DNA of 64,000 bases, taken from Paenibacillus hemerocallicola (GTDB lineage Bacteria; Bacillota; Bacilli; Paenibacillales; NBRC-103111). The stretch's first letter is position 1. The number at the start of each line of letters is the position of its first letter. Made by a program: the position numbers and the translations under genes. The stretch spans positions 124,001 through 188,000 of the forward strand of contig NZ_VDCQ01000001.1 of NCBI RefSeq assembly GCF_006265175.1, read 5' to 3'. The notes under the pieces were generated by a model that saw only the letters and a program-made list of their open reading frames with translations, ran no database searches and had not been told where the DNA came from. Positions 1 to 8,585 of the stretch are shown here, piece after piece.

Positions 1-2
1 GG

Positions 3-752
3 GAAACCTCCCTGAACGGTAACGTTACCAATGAATCGAATAGTAACGTTACCAAACGAATGGGAGCGCCGAAAGGGAACAGGAACGCCATAGGCAATAA
101 AGGCGGAGCTCCTATGGGCAATAAGCAGGCAATGGGTAACCGTGGGGGCAACGGCGGGCCGCTCGGCAATAAAAAGGCTGTTAAGACCGGCGAACATGAA
201 ACGATTTGGCTGGACGCGCTCGATGAGGACGAATTGGAGCTGCTGTCAAGCATCGACACAGATCCGGTCATACAAGCTGACGAAACCATTGCGTTACTGT
301 CTCTGCGTGAGCGTCGAATGCTTCTGCGGATCCAGCGGTTGAATTCTGGACTGACGGAAAAGCAACGGCGTGTGCTTCAGGAATTGCGAACAGTGAGGGA
401 AGCTGTACAAGTCCATGATGATCGAACGGGAAAGACCAATACCATCACGGTAGAGAAGGACAAGATGGTCGAGTCGCAGATCGAAGAAACGTCATTTCGA
501 ACGTTGGAAGATATTCTGCGCATCGAAGATGCTTTGACACGTGTTCAGGAAAAAAAGTTGAAAGCTATCGAGTTAAAGAACCGGCTTATTGCTGTGGACG
601 AGGAGAAGCAAGTCCGAACGGCTATTCTCCAGATCGAGCTGCAGCAGCTTCAAGGTGGCGCTGGCGCGACACAAAGCTGGACCGATGCACTGAAGGAGAT
701 TGCGGAGCGTCGTAAGGCTGTGCAAGCGGCGGAGGCTCAGACCGATGAGTAA
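3..752 (+). CDS. Phage terminase small subunit (5' partial)
   Basis: The first internal ATG is at 60, but the frame is open without a stop back to the window edge, so the gene almost certainly starts to the left. The part before position 60 reads as a low-complexity Asn/Thr/Ser linker that runs into repeated GAPKGNRNA / GNKGGAP motifs. As I recall, this glycine-asparagine linker follows an N-terminal helix-turn-helix in Bacillus-type (YqaS-like) small terminases; here the HTH would lie off the window. The rest is helical and charged, as expected for the oligomerisation region. The stop overlaps the large subunit start at 745. It would recognise phage DNA and load the large subunit. Short direct repeats (aacgttacca at 21 and 45) encode the linker. 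Confidence 0.85.
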   Translation, partial: ETSLNGNVTNESNSNVTKRMGAPKGNRNAIGNKGGAPMGNKQAMGNRGGNGGPLGNKKAVKTGEHETIWLDALDEDELELLSSIDTDPVIQADETIALLSLRERRMLLRIQRLNSGLTEKQRRVLQELRTVREAVQVHDDRTGKTNTITVEKDKMVESQIEETSFRTLEDILRIEDALTRVQEKKLKAIELKNRLIAVDEEKQVRTAILQIELQQLQGGAGATQSWTDALKEIAERRKAVQAAEAQTDE

Positions 753-2166
753 ACCGTATAATGTCGTTTCCGACATCGTGCAGCTGCTTGACCTATACTG
801 GGACGATCCCGTCGCTTTCGCGGAGGACATGCTTGGCTTTGCTCCGGATGAATGGCAGCGGGCGGTCATGATGGACGTAGCGGAGTTCCGGTTCACGAGC
901 GTTCGATCTGGCCAAGGTGTAGGCAAGACCGGGCTCGAGGCCGCGTTGGCGATCTGGTTCTTGTGCTGCCGCCCGAACCCGAGGGTGGTCTGTACGGCTC
1001 CTACGAAACAGCAGCTCAATGACGTCTTGTGGGCAGAGGTCGCCAAGTGGCTTGAATCGTCCATGGTCGGGAACTTGCTTAAGTGGACAAAGACCAAGGT
1101 TTACATGATCGGTCACGAGAAGCGGTGGTTTGCGACGGCCCGCACGGCCAATAAGCCCGAGAACATGCAAGGATTCCACGAAGATCATATGCTGTTCATC
1201 GTCGATGAAGCTTCTGGCGTCGCTGATCCGATCATGGAAGCCATTCAGGGGACCTTGTCTGGCGAAGACAATAAAATGTTGTTATGCGGAAACCCAACGC
1301 GCACCAGTGGGTATTTCTACGATTCGCACAATCGGGACCGTAGATTATTCCGGACGCACAGGGTCGACAGTCGAGACAGTAAACGGACTTCGAAAGAAAA
1401 CATCCAGATGCTGATCGACAAGTACGGTGCCGACAGCGACGTCGTTCGCGTAAGGGTGTACGGCGAGTTTCCCAAAGCCGAGGCCGATGCCTTCATCGCA
1501 CTGGAGCTGGCGGAGCTGGCCGCGAATGCTACGGTAGAACTGCAGGGCGACACGCTTCATTTGGGCGTGGACGTGGCTCGTTTCGGTGATGATGAAACAG
1601 TCATCGCTCCGCGAATCGGCATGAAGGTGTTCAAGCTGCGCTGCTACAACAAGCAGGACACCATGGTCACGGCCGGGCGGGTCATTTCAACCGGCAAGGA
1701 GATGCTCCGCCACTATTCGCAACTGCAGCGCGTCGAAATCAAAGTGGACGACAGCGGCGTCGGCGGTGGGGTGACGGATAGGTTGAACGAAGTCATTCGG
1801 GAGGAACGGCTCAATGGGTGGCGTGTCACACCGATCAACAACGGCAGCAAGCCGACTCGAAACGAAGAGGAACACTTTGAGAATCGAGGCACCGAAACGT
1901 GGGCGTACTTGCGTGATCTGCTGCAAGAATCTTTTTCGAAGCATATTCAGGGACAGCCTGCAGCAGTTGAACTGCCAAACGATGATCGCCTCGTGACGCA
2001 ACTGTCACAGCGCAAGTATCGGATGACCAGTAAAGGAAAACTTGCGATCGAGCGCAAAGAAGAAATGAAAAAACGCGGACTGGATTCCCCGGATAGGGCG
2101 GATGCAGTCGTTTTGGCGTTCGCTCCGCCTGAACGCAGCGGCGTATTCTTCCCTGACAAACAATGA
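745..2166 (+). CDS. Phage terminase large subunit
   Basis: ATPase-nuclease motor that packages DNA into the prohead. Start ATG 745 is chosen because GGAGG lies nine bases upstream and the gene overlaps the small subunit stop; an in-frame upstream ATG at 700 would add 15 residues inside the previous gene. Protein of 473 residues. Walker A SGQGVGKT is at residues 55-62, and Walker B with catalytic DE (FIVDEASG) at about 151-158. The RNase H-like nuclease shows GVDVARFGDDE near 274-284, DDSGVGGG near 335-342 and a late SPDRADAVVLAF. Family length is typical and all expected acidic residues are present, so the enzyme looks functional. Confidence 0.96.
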   Translation: MSKPYNVVSDIVQLLDLYWDDPVAFAEDMLGFAPDEWQRAVMMDVAEFRFTSVRSGQGVGKTGLEAALAIWFLCCRPNPRVVCTAPTKQQLNDVLWAEVAKWLESSMVGNLLKWTKTKVYMIGHEKRWFATARTANKPENMQGFHEDHMLFIVDEASGVADPIMEAIQGTLSGEDNKMLLCGNPTRTSGYFYDSHNRDRRLFRTHRVDSRDSKRTSKENIQMLIDKYGADSDVVRVRVYGEFPKAEADAFIALELAELAANATVELQGDTLHLGVDVARFGDDETVIAPRIGMKVFKLRCYNKQDTMVTAGRVISTGKEMLRHYSQLQRVEIKVDDSGVGGGVTDRLNEVIREERLNGWRVTPINNGSKPTRNEEEHFENRGTETWAYLRDLLQESFSKHIQGQPAAVELPNDDRLVTQLSQRKYRMTSKGKLAIERKEEMKKRGLDSPDRADAVVLAFAPPERSGVFFPDKQ

Positions 2167-2182
2167 AAGGAGGGTTAGTGCG

Positions 2183-3655
2183 ATGCCCACACTATGGCCG
2201 TTTGGCAATGAGCAAAAAGAGATCGAAGATATTATTATCCGCGGCGCTCGCACGGCGGCCACGCTGGAGCAGATCACTCAACTCGAAATCGGCGACTGGC
2301 GGGCATCCGACAAGCGAAAATGGATGGACATCGGTGAACGGTATTACCGGAACAAAACAGACATCCTCGAGCGGAAGCGGACGGCGATCGGCGCCAGCGG
2401 CGCGAAGGAAATCGTCGGGAACCTATCCAACAACAAGCTGGCGAATGCGTTTCTTCGGAAGCTCGTCGACCAAAAGGTTGGCTATTTGCTCGGCAAGCCG
2501 TTGAGCATTCAGACGGCCAAGAAGCAGTATGCAGACGCACTGGATGAGGTGTTCACTGAGTCCATGTACCGCCAACTGCAATCAACGGGCAAAGAGGCGA
2601 TCAATAAAGGGATCGCCTGGTGGTTCGTATACTATGACGAGGCCGGCACGCTGTCATTCCGGAAGATGCGTTCGCAGGAGATTGTTCCGTTGTGGGCCGA
2701 CGAAGCACACACGATTTTGGATGCGGTGATCCGCGATTACGAAGTCATCGTGTACGAAGGTTTGCAGCGCAAGACGGTCCGAAAAATTGAGTGGTGGGAC
2801 AAAAATGGCGTGCGCCGTTATGTGGCTGACGGTACCGGGTTGACGCCGGACGTTGAAGCGGGCGCGATCAGCCCGCATGTTACCGTAAAGGCGGGTGACA
2901 AAGAGCAGGGAATGAACTGGGAGCGCGTGCCCTTCATCGCCTGGAAGTATAACGAGGAAGAGCAGCCACTCGTCGAGATTATTAAGTCGCTGGTCGACGA
3001 TTACGACCGCAACAAGTCCGACAACAGCAACAATCTCGAAGATTTGCCGGACAGTATCTATGTCGTCCGGAACTACGGCGGTACGAATGCTAGCGAGTTC
3101 CGCAAAAACATCGCGACATACCGAACAGCCTTTGTAGAAGCTGAAGGGGGCGTCGATACGATCGGGTTGCAGATCAATACTGAAGCATACAAGGTCCACA
3201 TGGAGCAATCCCGCAAGGATATCTACGAGTTCGGCCGCGGTGTGGATACGCAGGGTGTGGACATCGGCAGCGCCCCCTCCGGCGTCGCTCTCCGCTTTCT
3301 TTACTCCGATTTGGACATGGATGCTTCCATGATCGAAACGGAATTTCAGGCGTCGCTTGAGCAACTTCGCTGGTTTATCGATACGCACCTTTATAACACA
3401 ACGGGCGTCGATTACAGTGGCGAGGATGTCGAATTCATCTACAATCGCGACATGCCGATTGATGAGGCTGCAATCATTTCAGCCATCAAAGACAGCGTCG
3501 GCATCCTATCTGACGAAACGCTGATAGCGCAGCATCCATGGGTGCGGGACTTGTTGGCCGAACTCAAGCGAATCAAGAAACAGAAGAAAGCAGAGCTGAC
3601 GCAATATCCGGGAATGGGTGAGGATAATCCGCCCGACGGAGATGATGCCGAATGA
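2183..3655 (+). CDS. Phage portal protein, SPP1 gp6-like
   Basis: Forms the dodecameric ring at one capsid vertex through which DNA enters. The start at 2183 is set by AAAGGAGGG a few bases upstream; the open frame extends 27 codons further back into the terminase gene without a better site. At 490 residues it has the usual length of SPP1-type portals. It shows a basic N-terminal part with LVDQKVGYLLGKPL, typical of this family, and an Asp/Glu-rich C-terminal tail (PPDGDDAE). The stop overlaps the next start in an ATGA, implying translational coupling to the minor head protein. Confidence 0.92.
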   Translation: MPTLWPFGNEQKEIEDIIIRGARTAATLEQITQLEIGDWRASDKRKWMDIGERYYRNKTDILERKRTAIGASGAKEIVGNLSNNKLANAFLRKLVDQKVGYLLGKPLSIQTAKKQYADALDEVFTESMYRQLQSTGKEAINKGIAWWFVYYDEAGTLSFRKMRSQEIVPLWADEAHTILDAVIRDYEVIVYEGLQRKTVRKIEWWDKNGVRRYVADGTGLTPDVEAGAISPHVTVKAGDKEQGMNWERVPFIAWKYNEEEQPLVEIIKSLVDDYDRNKSDNSNNLEDLPDSIYVVRNYGGTNASEFRKNIATYRTAFVEAEGGVDTIGLQINTEAYKVHMEQSRKDIYEFGRGVDTQGVDIGSAPSGVALRFLYSDLDMDASMIETEFQASLEQLRWFIDTHLYNTTGVDYSGEDVEFIYNRDMPIDEAAIISAIKDSVGILSDETLIAQHPWVRDLLAELKRIKKQKKAELTQYPGMGEDNPPDGDDAE

Positions 3656-5250
3656 AATCGGCCGAGTACTGGGCGAAACGATCCGAGCAGATCGCAGCCC
3701 GTCAATTCAAGAATGCCGACGATTACGATCGGGAGCAACGGCGGGAGTATGAGCGGGCGACATTGTCGATCAAGCGGGATATCGAAGCGTTCTATGCCCG
3801 ATTCGCCAAGAACAACGAAATCGAAATGGCCGAAGCCCGCAAGCTGCTTACGACCGGCGAGCTGAAAGAATTCAAGATGACGCTCAAAGAGTTCACTTCC
3901 AAAGCGAAGAGCAATGCGGACGGGCAGTGGACCAAAGAGCTGAACAATGTATATTTCCGGACGCGTATAAGCCGATTAGAGGCGTTGCAGGTACAGATCA
4001 ATCAGCAGGTCGAAATGCTGGCCGGAAAACGTCAGGCGGGCACGGGTGCATTGCTGGGCGGCATTTACAAGGATACGTATTACCGCACGCTGTATGAGCT
4101 GCAAAAAGGTACAGGGATCGGCGTTTCCTTCGCACGGATCGACGATGACGGCCTGAAAACGTTGCTCGGTGCCAAGCTGGACGGCCGTAACTGGTCGCAG
4201 CGGATATGGGATGATCGAACCAAGCTTCGGCAGGAGCTGCAAACGAAGCTTTCACAGTCCTTCATCCGAGGCGATAGCGTCGACCGCACCGTCAAAGACG
4301 TAACCGAGCGGATGAACGTATCCCGGTCCAACGCGGAGCGCTTGGTCCAAACGGAGAGTGCCTTTTTTACCGGTCAGGCGACAATGGCCGGCTACAAGGA
4401 AAGCGGCGTCGTCCAGAAATACGAAGTACTGGCGACGCTGGACAGCCGAACGACTCCGATCTGTCGGGAAATGGACGCCAAGGTCTTTCCGCTTTCCGAA
4501 ATGCAGGTCGGCGTCAACTATCCGCCGTTCCATGTTCGCTGCCGGACAACGACAACCGCCTATTTCGATGACGAGGTTGACGTCGGCGAGCGGATTGCTC
4601 GGGATGCGGACGGGAAAACGTACTATGTACCTGGGGATACCACGTATCCGGAATGGGAGAAAAAGTATGTTCTATCGTCAGAACCGCCGAAAGGTGATAA
4701 AATAAAGCCACCTGAGTATCTTACTTTTTCTAATCCGGATGCTGTGCGATCTTGGGTGAGCGAGGTGTCCCCTGAGTGGCGAAAGAGCTTAACCGATGTG
4801 GAGACGGACGCAATCCGAACCTATACCGGCAGCTCGTATACGAAGATCAATCGGAAATTACGATCCGGATCACCTGATATCTCGTATGATGACGTGATTG
4901 CCGGGATTGTCTCGGGGCTCAACAAATTTGAGTTAACCGACAACATCACGGTTTACCGCGGCATGAATAAAAATATCTTTGGTGTACCGGCTTCCGAAAT
5001 GCCCGGCATGGTGTTCTCCGACCTCGGCTTTGTAAGCACCAGCTTATTAAAGTCGTCCAGTTTCGGCGGACAACTTCGATTTGAGATTCGAGTCCCAGCG
5101 GGCAGCAAAGGCGCGCCGGTTATGCCACTGAGCCAATTCGAAAACGAGAATGAATTTTTGCTTCAAGAAGGTACGTCGTTCCAGATTATAGACGCCAAAG
5201 ATGAGAACGGCGCTATTTTTATTATTGCGGAGGTGATACCGAATGTCTGA
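3652..5250 (+). CDS. Phage minor head protein (SPP1 gp7-like) fused to ADP-ribosyltransferase domain
   Basis: Residues 1 to about 340 are a gp7/Mu F-type head morphogenesis protein: a helical N-terminal half, then RLVQTESAFF near 230 and the family end motif YPPFHVRCRT at 290-299. Residues from about 355 to 532 form a separate domain with the complete R-S-E signature of Arg-type ADP-ribosyltransferases: VYRG with R436, FVSTS at 460-464, and an ENENEFLL stretch with E499-x-E501. The domains are joined by a short Pro/Lys linker. As I recall, such fusions occur in some Firmicutes phages; the likely role is modification of host proteins by an enzyme carried in the virion. Target and activity are unknown. 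It starts by ATGA overlap with the portal. Confidence 0.9.
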   Translation: MKSAEYWAKRSEQIAARQFKNADDYDREQRREYERATLSIKRDIEAFYARFAKNNEIEMAEARKLLTTGELKEFKMTLKEFTSKAKSNADGQWTKELNNVYFRTRISRLEALQVQINQQVEMLAGKRQAGTGALLGGIYKDTYYRTLYELQKGTGIGVSFARIDDDGLKTLLGAKLDGRNWSQRIWDDRTKLRQELQTKLSQSFIRGDSVDRTVKDVTERMNVSRSNAERLVQTESAFFTGQATMAGYKESGVVQKYEVLATLDSRTTPICREMDAKVFPLSEMQVGVNYPPFHVRCRTTTTAYFDDEVDVGERIARDADGKTYYVPGDTTYPEWEKKYVLSSEPPKGDKIKPPEYLTFSNPDAVRSWVSEVSPEWRKSLTDVETDAIRTYTGSSYTKINRKLRSGSPDISYDDVIAGIVSGLNKFELTDNITVYRGMNKNIFGVPASEMPGMVFSDLGFVSTSLLKSSSFGGQLRFEIRVPAGSKGAPVMPLSQFENENEFLLQEGTSFQIIDAKDENGAIFIIAEVIPNV

Positions 5251-5359
5251 AAAAGATGGTATTCGTAAGGACCGGTTCACATGGGAAGAGGGCGAGATCG
5301 TCATTCACAAGCCCGAAAGCAAACCGGATGAAACAAAAAAGGATGACGAAAAGGAGTAA
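5243..5359 (+). CDS. Small charged phage protein (38 aa)
   Basis: A short frame with GGAGGTGA six bases before ATG 5243, overlapping the end of the preceding gene by eight bases. The product is very hydrophilic: it begins MSEKDGIRKDRF, has a central WEEGEIVI segment and ends in a Lys/Asp/Glu-rich tail. A terminator follows directly. I do not recognise a family. Position, ribosome binding site and coupling argue that it is translated. Because it sits between the ADP-ribosyltransferase fusion and a terminator, it could belong functionally to that protein, for example as a regulator, but nothing in the sequence shows this. Confidence 0.6.
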   Translation: MSEKDGIRKDRFTWEEGEIVIHKPESKPDETKKDDEKE

Positions 5360-5361
5360 AG

Positions 5362-5391
5362 GCACTCACGCTGCGGCGAGGGTGCTTTTTT
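5362..5391 (+). terminator. Rho-independent terminator after head gene block
   Basis: GCACTC pairs with GGGTGC (one G-T) around a GC-rich loop and is followed by six T. It lies three bases after the small charged protein and separates it from the next gene, which has its own strong ribosome binding site. Confidence 0.7.
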
Positions 5392-5420
5392 CATTCCCTG
5401 GGAGGAAGGAGGAGGACGGC

Positions 5421-5702
5421 ATGCAAAGGCGCTACAAGAAGAATGTCTATATCGACGCGATCGAATTTGACAATACGTCCGGCAATCATCAGGCGATCAT
5501 CGATTTTGCCGGGCTGCCGACCAGCGTTGAATATACGAGTGCTGGCGTACAGCTGCGCGTCATCCGTGGCGCCTTTAGCGTATTGATTGCTAAGTTGGGC
5601 GAATGCATCGTCAAAGAGGCAGACGGATCGCTTCGGGTATGTACCCGTGAGGCGCTGGAGGCCGAATACAAATTGGTTGAGGAAGAAACGGGCTCCGGCT
5701 GA
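5421..5702 (+). CDS. Conserved small phage head-region protein (93 aa)
   Basis: Start ATG 5421 follows an unusually strong purine-rich site (GGAGGAAGGAGGAGG). The frame is open further upstream through the terminator, but no site supports an earlier start. The protein has the pattern of a small family common in Firmicutes phages: a central AFSVLIAKLGECIVK, a short turn (EADGSL), and a C-terminal LEAEYKLVEEE like the FExxY tails of that family. Function is unknown. It lies between the minor head gene and the scaffold. Confidence 0.75.
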   Translation: MQRRYKKNVYIDAIEFDNTSGNHQAIIDFAGLPTSVEYTSAGVQLRVIRGAFSVLIAKLGECIVKEADGSLRVCTREALEAEYKLVEEETGSG

Positions 5703-5809
5703 GACTGCAGGGGCCTCAGTCGTCCTTTTGGTATTGCGGACGCTAAAGAACAAGACATCACCGGCCGCGACCGGGTTACCAAGCGAAGATGAATAGGGAG
5801 GAATCGACC

Positions 5810-6448
5810 GTGAATAAAGAGCAATTTGTTGCATTAGGACTGTCGGAGGATTTGGCTGAGAAGGCCGCTGCTGCATCCGCCGAGGAGTTGAAGGGCTTTA
5901 TTCCGAAAGCGCGCTTTGACGACGTCAACACGGCCAAAAAGACGGCCGAGGACACGTTGAGGGAACGCGACAAGCAGCTGGAAACACTCAGCAAGTCAGC
6001 TGGCGATAACAAGGCATTACAGGATCAGATCACGCAGTTGCAAGCCGACAACAAGACGGCCAAAGAGAAGTACGAGGCAGATGCTGCTGCGTTGAGACTG
6101 GGATCCGCCGTGAAGTTGGCGCTCGCCGGCAAGGTCCACGATCCGGATATCGTTGCCGGACTGCTCGACAAATCAAAAATCGAGCTCGACGACGCCGGCG
6201 GCATCAAAACCGGATTGGACGACCAAATCAAAGCCCTGCAGACGAGCAAGGCTTTTTTGTTTGTTCCCGAAGACAAAGGCGGCAATCAATTCCAGTTCAA
6301 GGGCTTCAACCCGACCGAAGCCGGAGGTTCCGGCGGAAGCGGAGGCTCCGGAGGCAATAAGGCCGCGGACTTCGGCAAACGGATAGCTGATTTCGCGAAA
6401 GCCAATTCAGCTACATCGGATGCGCAAAAAACTTACTTTGGAGAGTGA
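5810..6448 (+). CDS. Phage scaffolding protein, GP20-like
   Basis: GTG 5810 is preferred over ATG 5789 because AGGGAGG lies between them, eight bases before the GTG. The 212-residue protein is an acidic coiled coil with the family landmarks VPKARF-like (IPKARFDDVN near 30), RERDKQLETL, then ALAGKVHDPDIVAGLLDKSKIEL at about 110-132 and a Gly/Ser-rich linker (GGSGGSGGSGG) before the C terminus. Internal scaffolds of this type direct capsid assembly and leave the prohead. It sits just before the decoration and major capsid genes, as usual. Confidence 0.92.
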   Translation: MNKEQFVALGLSEDLAEKAAAASAEELKGFIPKARFDDVNTAKKTAEDTLRERDKQLETLSKSAGDNKALQDQITQLQADNKTAKEKYEADAAALRLGSAVKLALAGKVHDPDIVAGLLDKSKIELDDAGGIKTGLDDQIKALQTSKAFLFVPEDKGGNQFQFKGFNPTEAGGSGGSGGSGGNKAADFGKRIADFAKANSATSDAQKTYFGE

Positions 6449-6454
6449 TAACGG

Positions 6455-6826
6455 ATGAGCAAGTTTGTGACAACGAATTATGGGAATCGCAAGGAGATTC
6501 TCAAGTTCCCGGATCACTATGTCAACGTAGCAGTGACTGTGGACAATACGGGCATTACAGCTAACGCTGATGGCCGTAAAATCGTACCAGCCGGCACAAT
6601 CCTCGGCAACGACGTGCTGCAGGACCCGACGAAGCTGGCAAAAAAGGCCGTGACTACCACTGGTGTATCTAACGCCGAAGGAGTCCTGTTTGACGATGTT
6701 GACGTCACATACGGACCAGCTCCGGGCGCGATGACGATTCATGGCTTTATTGATCTTGCAAAGATCCCAACTGCTCCAACGGTCGAAGAGGTCGCGGCCC
6801 TTAAGCAAATTACATTCATCGCCTAG
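6455..6826 (+). CDS. Putative head decoration protein
   Basis: A 123-residue protein directly before the major capsid gene. It shows the motif pattern GRKIVPAGTILGND and later SNAEGVLFDDVDVTYG with GAMTIHGFIDLAKIP, which matches small head-stabilising proteins of gpE-type phages, where an outer trimer caps the capsid lattice. The assignment rests on this pattern plus position between scaffold and capsid. It starts seven bases after the scaffold stop. Confidence 0.75.
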   Translation: MSKFVTTNYGNRKEILKFPDHYVNVAVTVDNTGITANADGRKIVPAGTILGNDVLQDPTKLAKKAVTTTGVSNAEGVLFDDVDVTYGPAPGAMTIHGFIDLAKIPTAPTVEEVAALKQITFIA

Positions 6827-6851
6827 TACGGCGGAAGGAGAACGATCATAC

Positions 6852-7895
6852 ATGCCTACTATCTTTGATTACGTGACGGCGCCGGCAATTGCGGCGTATG
6901 TCACCAACAACCCAAGCAACAACATTCCGTATATGGGAGCGACTTTGTTCCCGCCAAAAAAGAAGCTCGGCCTCGATCTGGCTTGGATCAAGGGAGCCCG
7001 CGGTGTTCCGGTTTCGTTGCAGCCGTCCGCGTTTGACGCCAAAGCGACATTGCGGGACCGGATCGGATTCCAGCGGATTGAAACGGAAATGCCGTTTTTT
7101 CGTGAAGCAATGCGAATGGGTGAGAAGGATCGTCAAGAGCTTCTGAAGCTGCAAGACAACAGCAATGAGCAGTACATCATGCCGCTGATTACGCAAATCT
7201 TTGACGATCGCGCGCAGCTCGTGGCCGGCGCCCAGGTCATCCCGGAAAGGATGATCATGCAGTTGTTGTCGAGTGGCCAAATCCGGATCACAGCCAACCG
7301 GCAGGACTACGACTACAATTACGGATTCTCGGGAAGCCATAAAGAGACGCTGACCGGTACGGCTCAATGGAGCGATCCGAACAGCACGCCGGTCGAGGAT
7401 ATACAGCGTTGGAAACGGGTCATCAATCAGGGTACCGGCGCGACGTTGGCACGCGCGATCTGCACGGAAAAGACCTGGGGTTATCTGATGGCGCATCCGG
7501 CAATCCGATTGGATATGAATCCGATTGGCGGCCAGAACATCATCATGACGGACGCACTGCTCCGGGCATACTTGCAGAACAAACTTGGCATCACCGTGGC
7601 GGTCTACAATAAAATTTACGCCCTGCAGGACGGTAGCACGCATCAATTCTTCCCTGATGATTTCTTCACGCTGATTCCGGCAGGGAACTTGGGCAACACT
7701 TGGTACGGTACAACCCCGGAAGAGGCCGACCTGATGGCCGGTGCGACTGCCGCCGAAGTATCGATCGTCAATACCGGCGTGGCGATCACGACGATCAAAG
7801 AGCCACATCCGGTTAATGTCGAGACGATCGTGTCCGAGATCGTGCTTCCGTCGTTTGAAACGATGGATACAGTGTTTATCGCTAAGGTAGCGTAA
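6852..7895 (+). CDS. Phage major capsid protein, gpE-like (Phage_cap_E)
   Basis: ATG 6852 has GGAAGGAG upstream; the open frame extends 37 codons back only as read-through of the previous gene. The 347-residue product begins MPTIFDYVTAPAIAAYV and contains LAWIKGARG, RMGEKDRQELLKLQ and RITANRQDYDYNYGF. These are hallmarks of the lambda gpE-type major capsid family used by many PBSX/YqaS-type phages. Length is normal. A weak hairpin follows the gene. Confidence 0.95.
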   Translation: MPTIFDYVTAPAIAAYVTNNPSNNIPYMGATLFPPKKKLGLDLAWIKGARGVPVSLQPSAFDAKATLRDRIGFQRIETEMPFFREAMRMGEKDRQELLKLQDNSNEQYIMPLITQIFDDRAQLVAGAQVIPERMIMQLLSSGQIRITANRQDYDYNYGFSGSHKETLTGTAQWSDPNSTPVEDIQRWKRVINQGTGATLARAICTEKTWGYLMAHPAIRLDMNPIGGQNIIMTDALLRAYLQNKLGITVAVYNKIYALQDGSTHQFFPDDFFTLIPAGNLGNTWYGTTPEEADLMAGATAAEVSIVNTGVAITTIKEPHPVNVETIVSEIVLPSFETMDTVFIAKVA

Positions 7896-7920
7896 GGAGA
7901 GGGCGTACCTCTCCTACTTT
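7896..7920 (+). terminator. Weak terminator or processing hairpin after capsid gene
   Basis: GGAGAGG pairs with CCTCTCC across a six-base loop and is followed by TACTTTT. The T-run is short, so partial termination or an mRNA end that keeps capsid message abundant is more likely than full stop. Confidence 0.5.
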
Positions 7921-7943
7921 TCGTTGAAAGGGGAATGAAATCA

Positions 7944-8237
7944 ATGGCGCCACGAAAAAAAGATGAGACTGCAGCCACGGAACAGATGCAATTACCGGAA
8001 GAGCAGGCTCTTGTCGCGCCCCCTGCCGCTGACGCACCGGCTCAACCTCCGGAATCGAACGAGCAGGGGCCTGCATCTCCGGACGCACCTGAACCACCGA
8101 GAATGGTCCGTGCGCTGTTTCTGACTAACGTCAAGCACAACCTTGATTATTATGATGCCGGGCAAAAAAACGACTTGCCGGAGGATGTTTTTGTGACGCT
8201 AATGCGTGCAAAGGCTGTCCGGCTGATAGGAGAGTGA
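7944..8237 (+). CDS. Small phage protein with Pro/Ala-rich N terminus
   Basis: ATG 7944 is chosen over ATG 7935 because the AAAGGGG site is too close to the earlier one. The first half is a disordered Glu/Pro/Ala-rich tail, followed by a compact C-terminal part RALFLTNVKHNLDYYDAGQKN and EDVFVTLMRAKAVRLIGE. Similar C termini occur in small proteins after the capsid gene in Firmicutes phages, but I cannot name a function. It is 97 residues long and ends five bases before the next gene. Confidence 0.75.
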   Translation: MAPRKKDETAATEQMQLPEEQALVAPPAADAPAQPPESNEQGPASPDAPEPPRMVRALFLTNVKHNLDYYDAGQKNDLPEDVFVTLMRAKAVRLIGE

Positions 8238-8241
8238 CACA

Positions 8242-8580
8242 ATGACCCAATATTATGATGAAGCAACAAAGCGGTTTGTCTACGTAAGCCCGATAAAGCC
8301 GTTGCCGATCAAGCCAACAGCATCCGCCACGATTTACACCGGCACATTGGCCGCAACAGGGACGGCGGCTGCGTTGGGAGCCTCCCAAGCCGTAAGCTGG
8401 GTTATCGTGCAAAACACCGGCGCAGAAGCCGCAGAGAACCTGCTCGTTGGCAATGCAACGGCACAGGCGTATGTCGTCGCCCCGGGGCAGTCCGTTAGGC
8501 TTGAGGTGGCAAACCGCAACTTGATCTATGTCAAAGCCGCCACATCCTCGGCGAGCGCCGCCTATATTGCGGGGAGCTGA
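8242..8580 (+). CDS. Phage protein, small beta-sandwich type
   Basis: A 112-residue protein rich in Ala, Thr and Val. The segment VSWVIVQNTGAEAAENLLVGN followed by VVAPGQSVRLEV and LIYVKAATSS has the alternating pattern of an all-beta fold, seen in small phage accessory proteins of the head or neck region. No enzyme motif. It lies inside the head operon between two small genes; the product may decorate the virion. Function unknown. Confidence 0.7.
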   Translation: MTQYYDEATKRFVYVSPIKPLPIKPTASATIYTGTLAATGTAAALGASQAVSWVIVQNTGAEAAENLLVGNATAQAYVVAPGQSVRLEVANRNLIYVKAATSSASAAYIAGS

Positions 8581-8585
8581 TCCGC

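Noticed and set aside
2654-3388. 244-codon minus-strand frame opposite the portal gene
   Set aside because: Portal sequence is convincing; the antisense frame shows no motif.
6846-7808. Long minus-strand frame opposite the major capsid gene
   Set aside because: Shadow of the capsid gene; no start signal and implausible composition.
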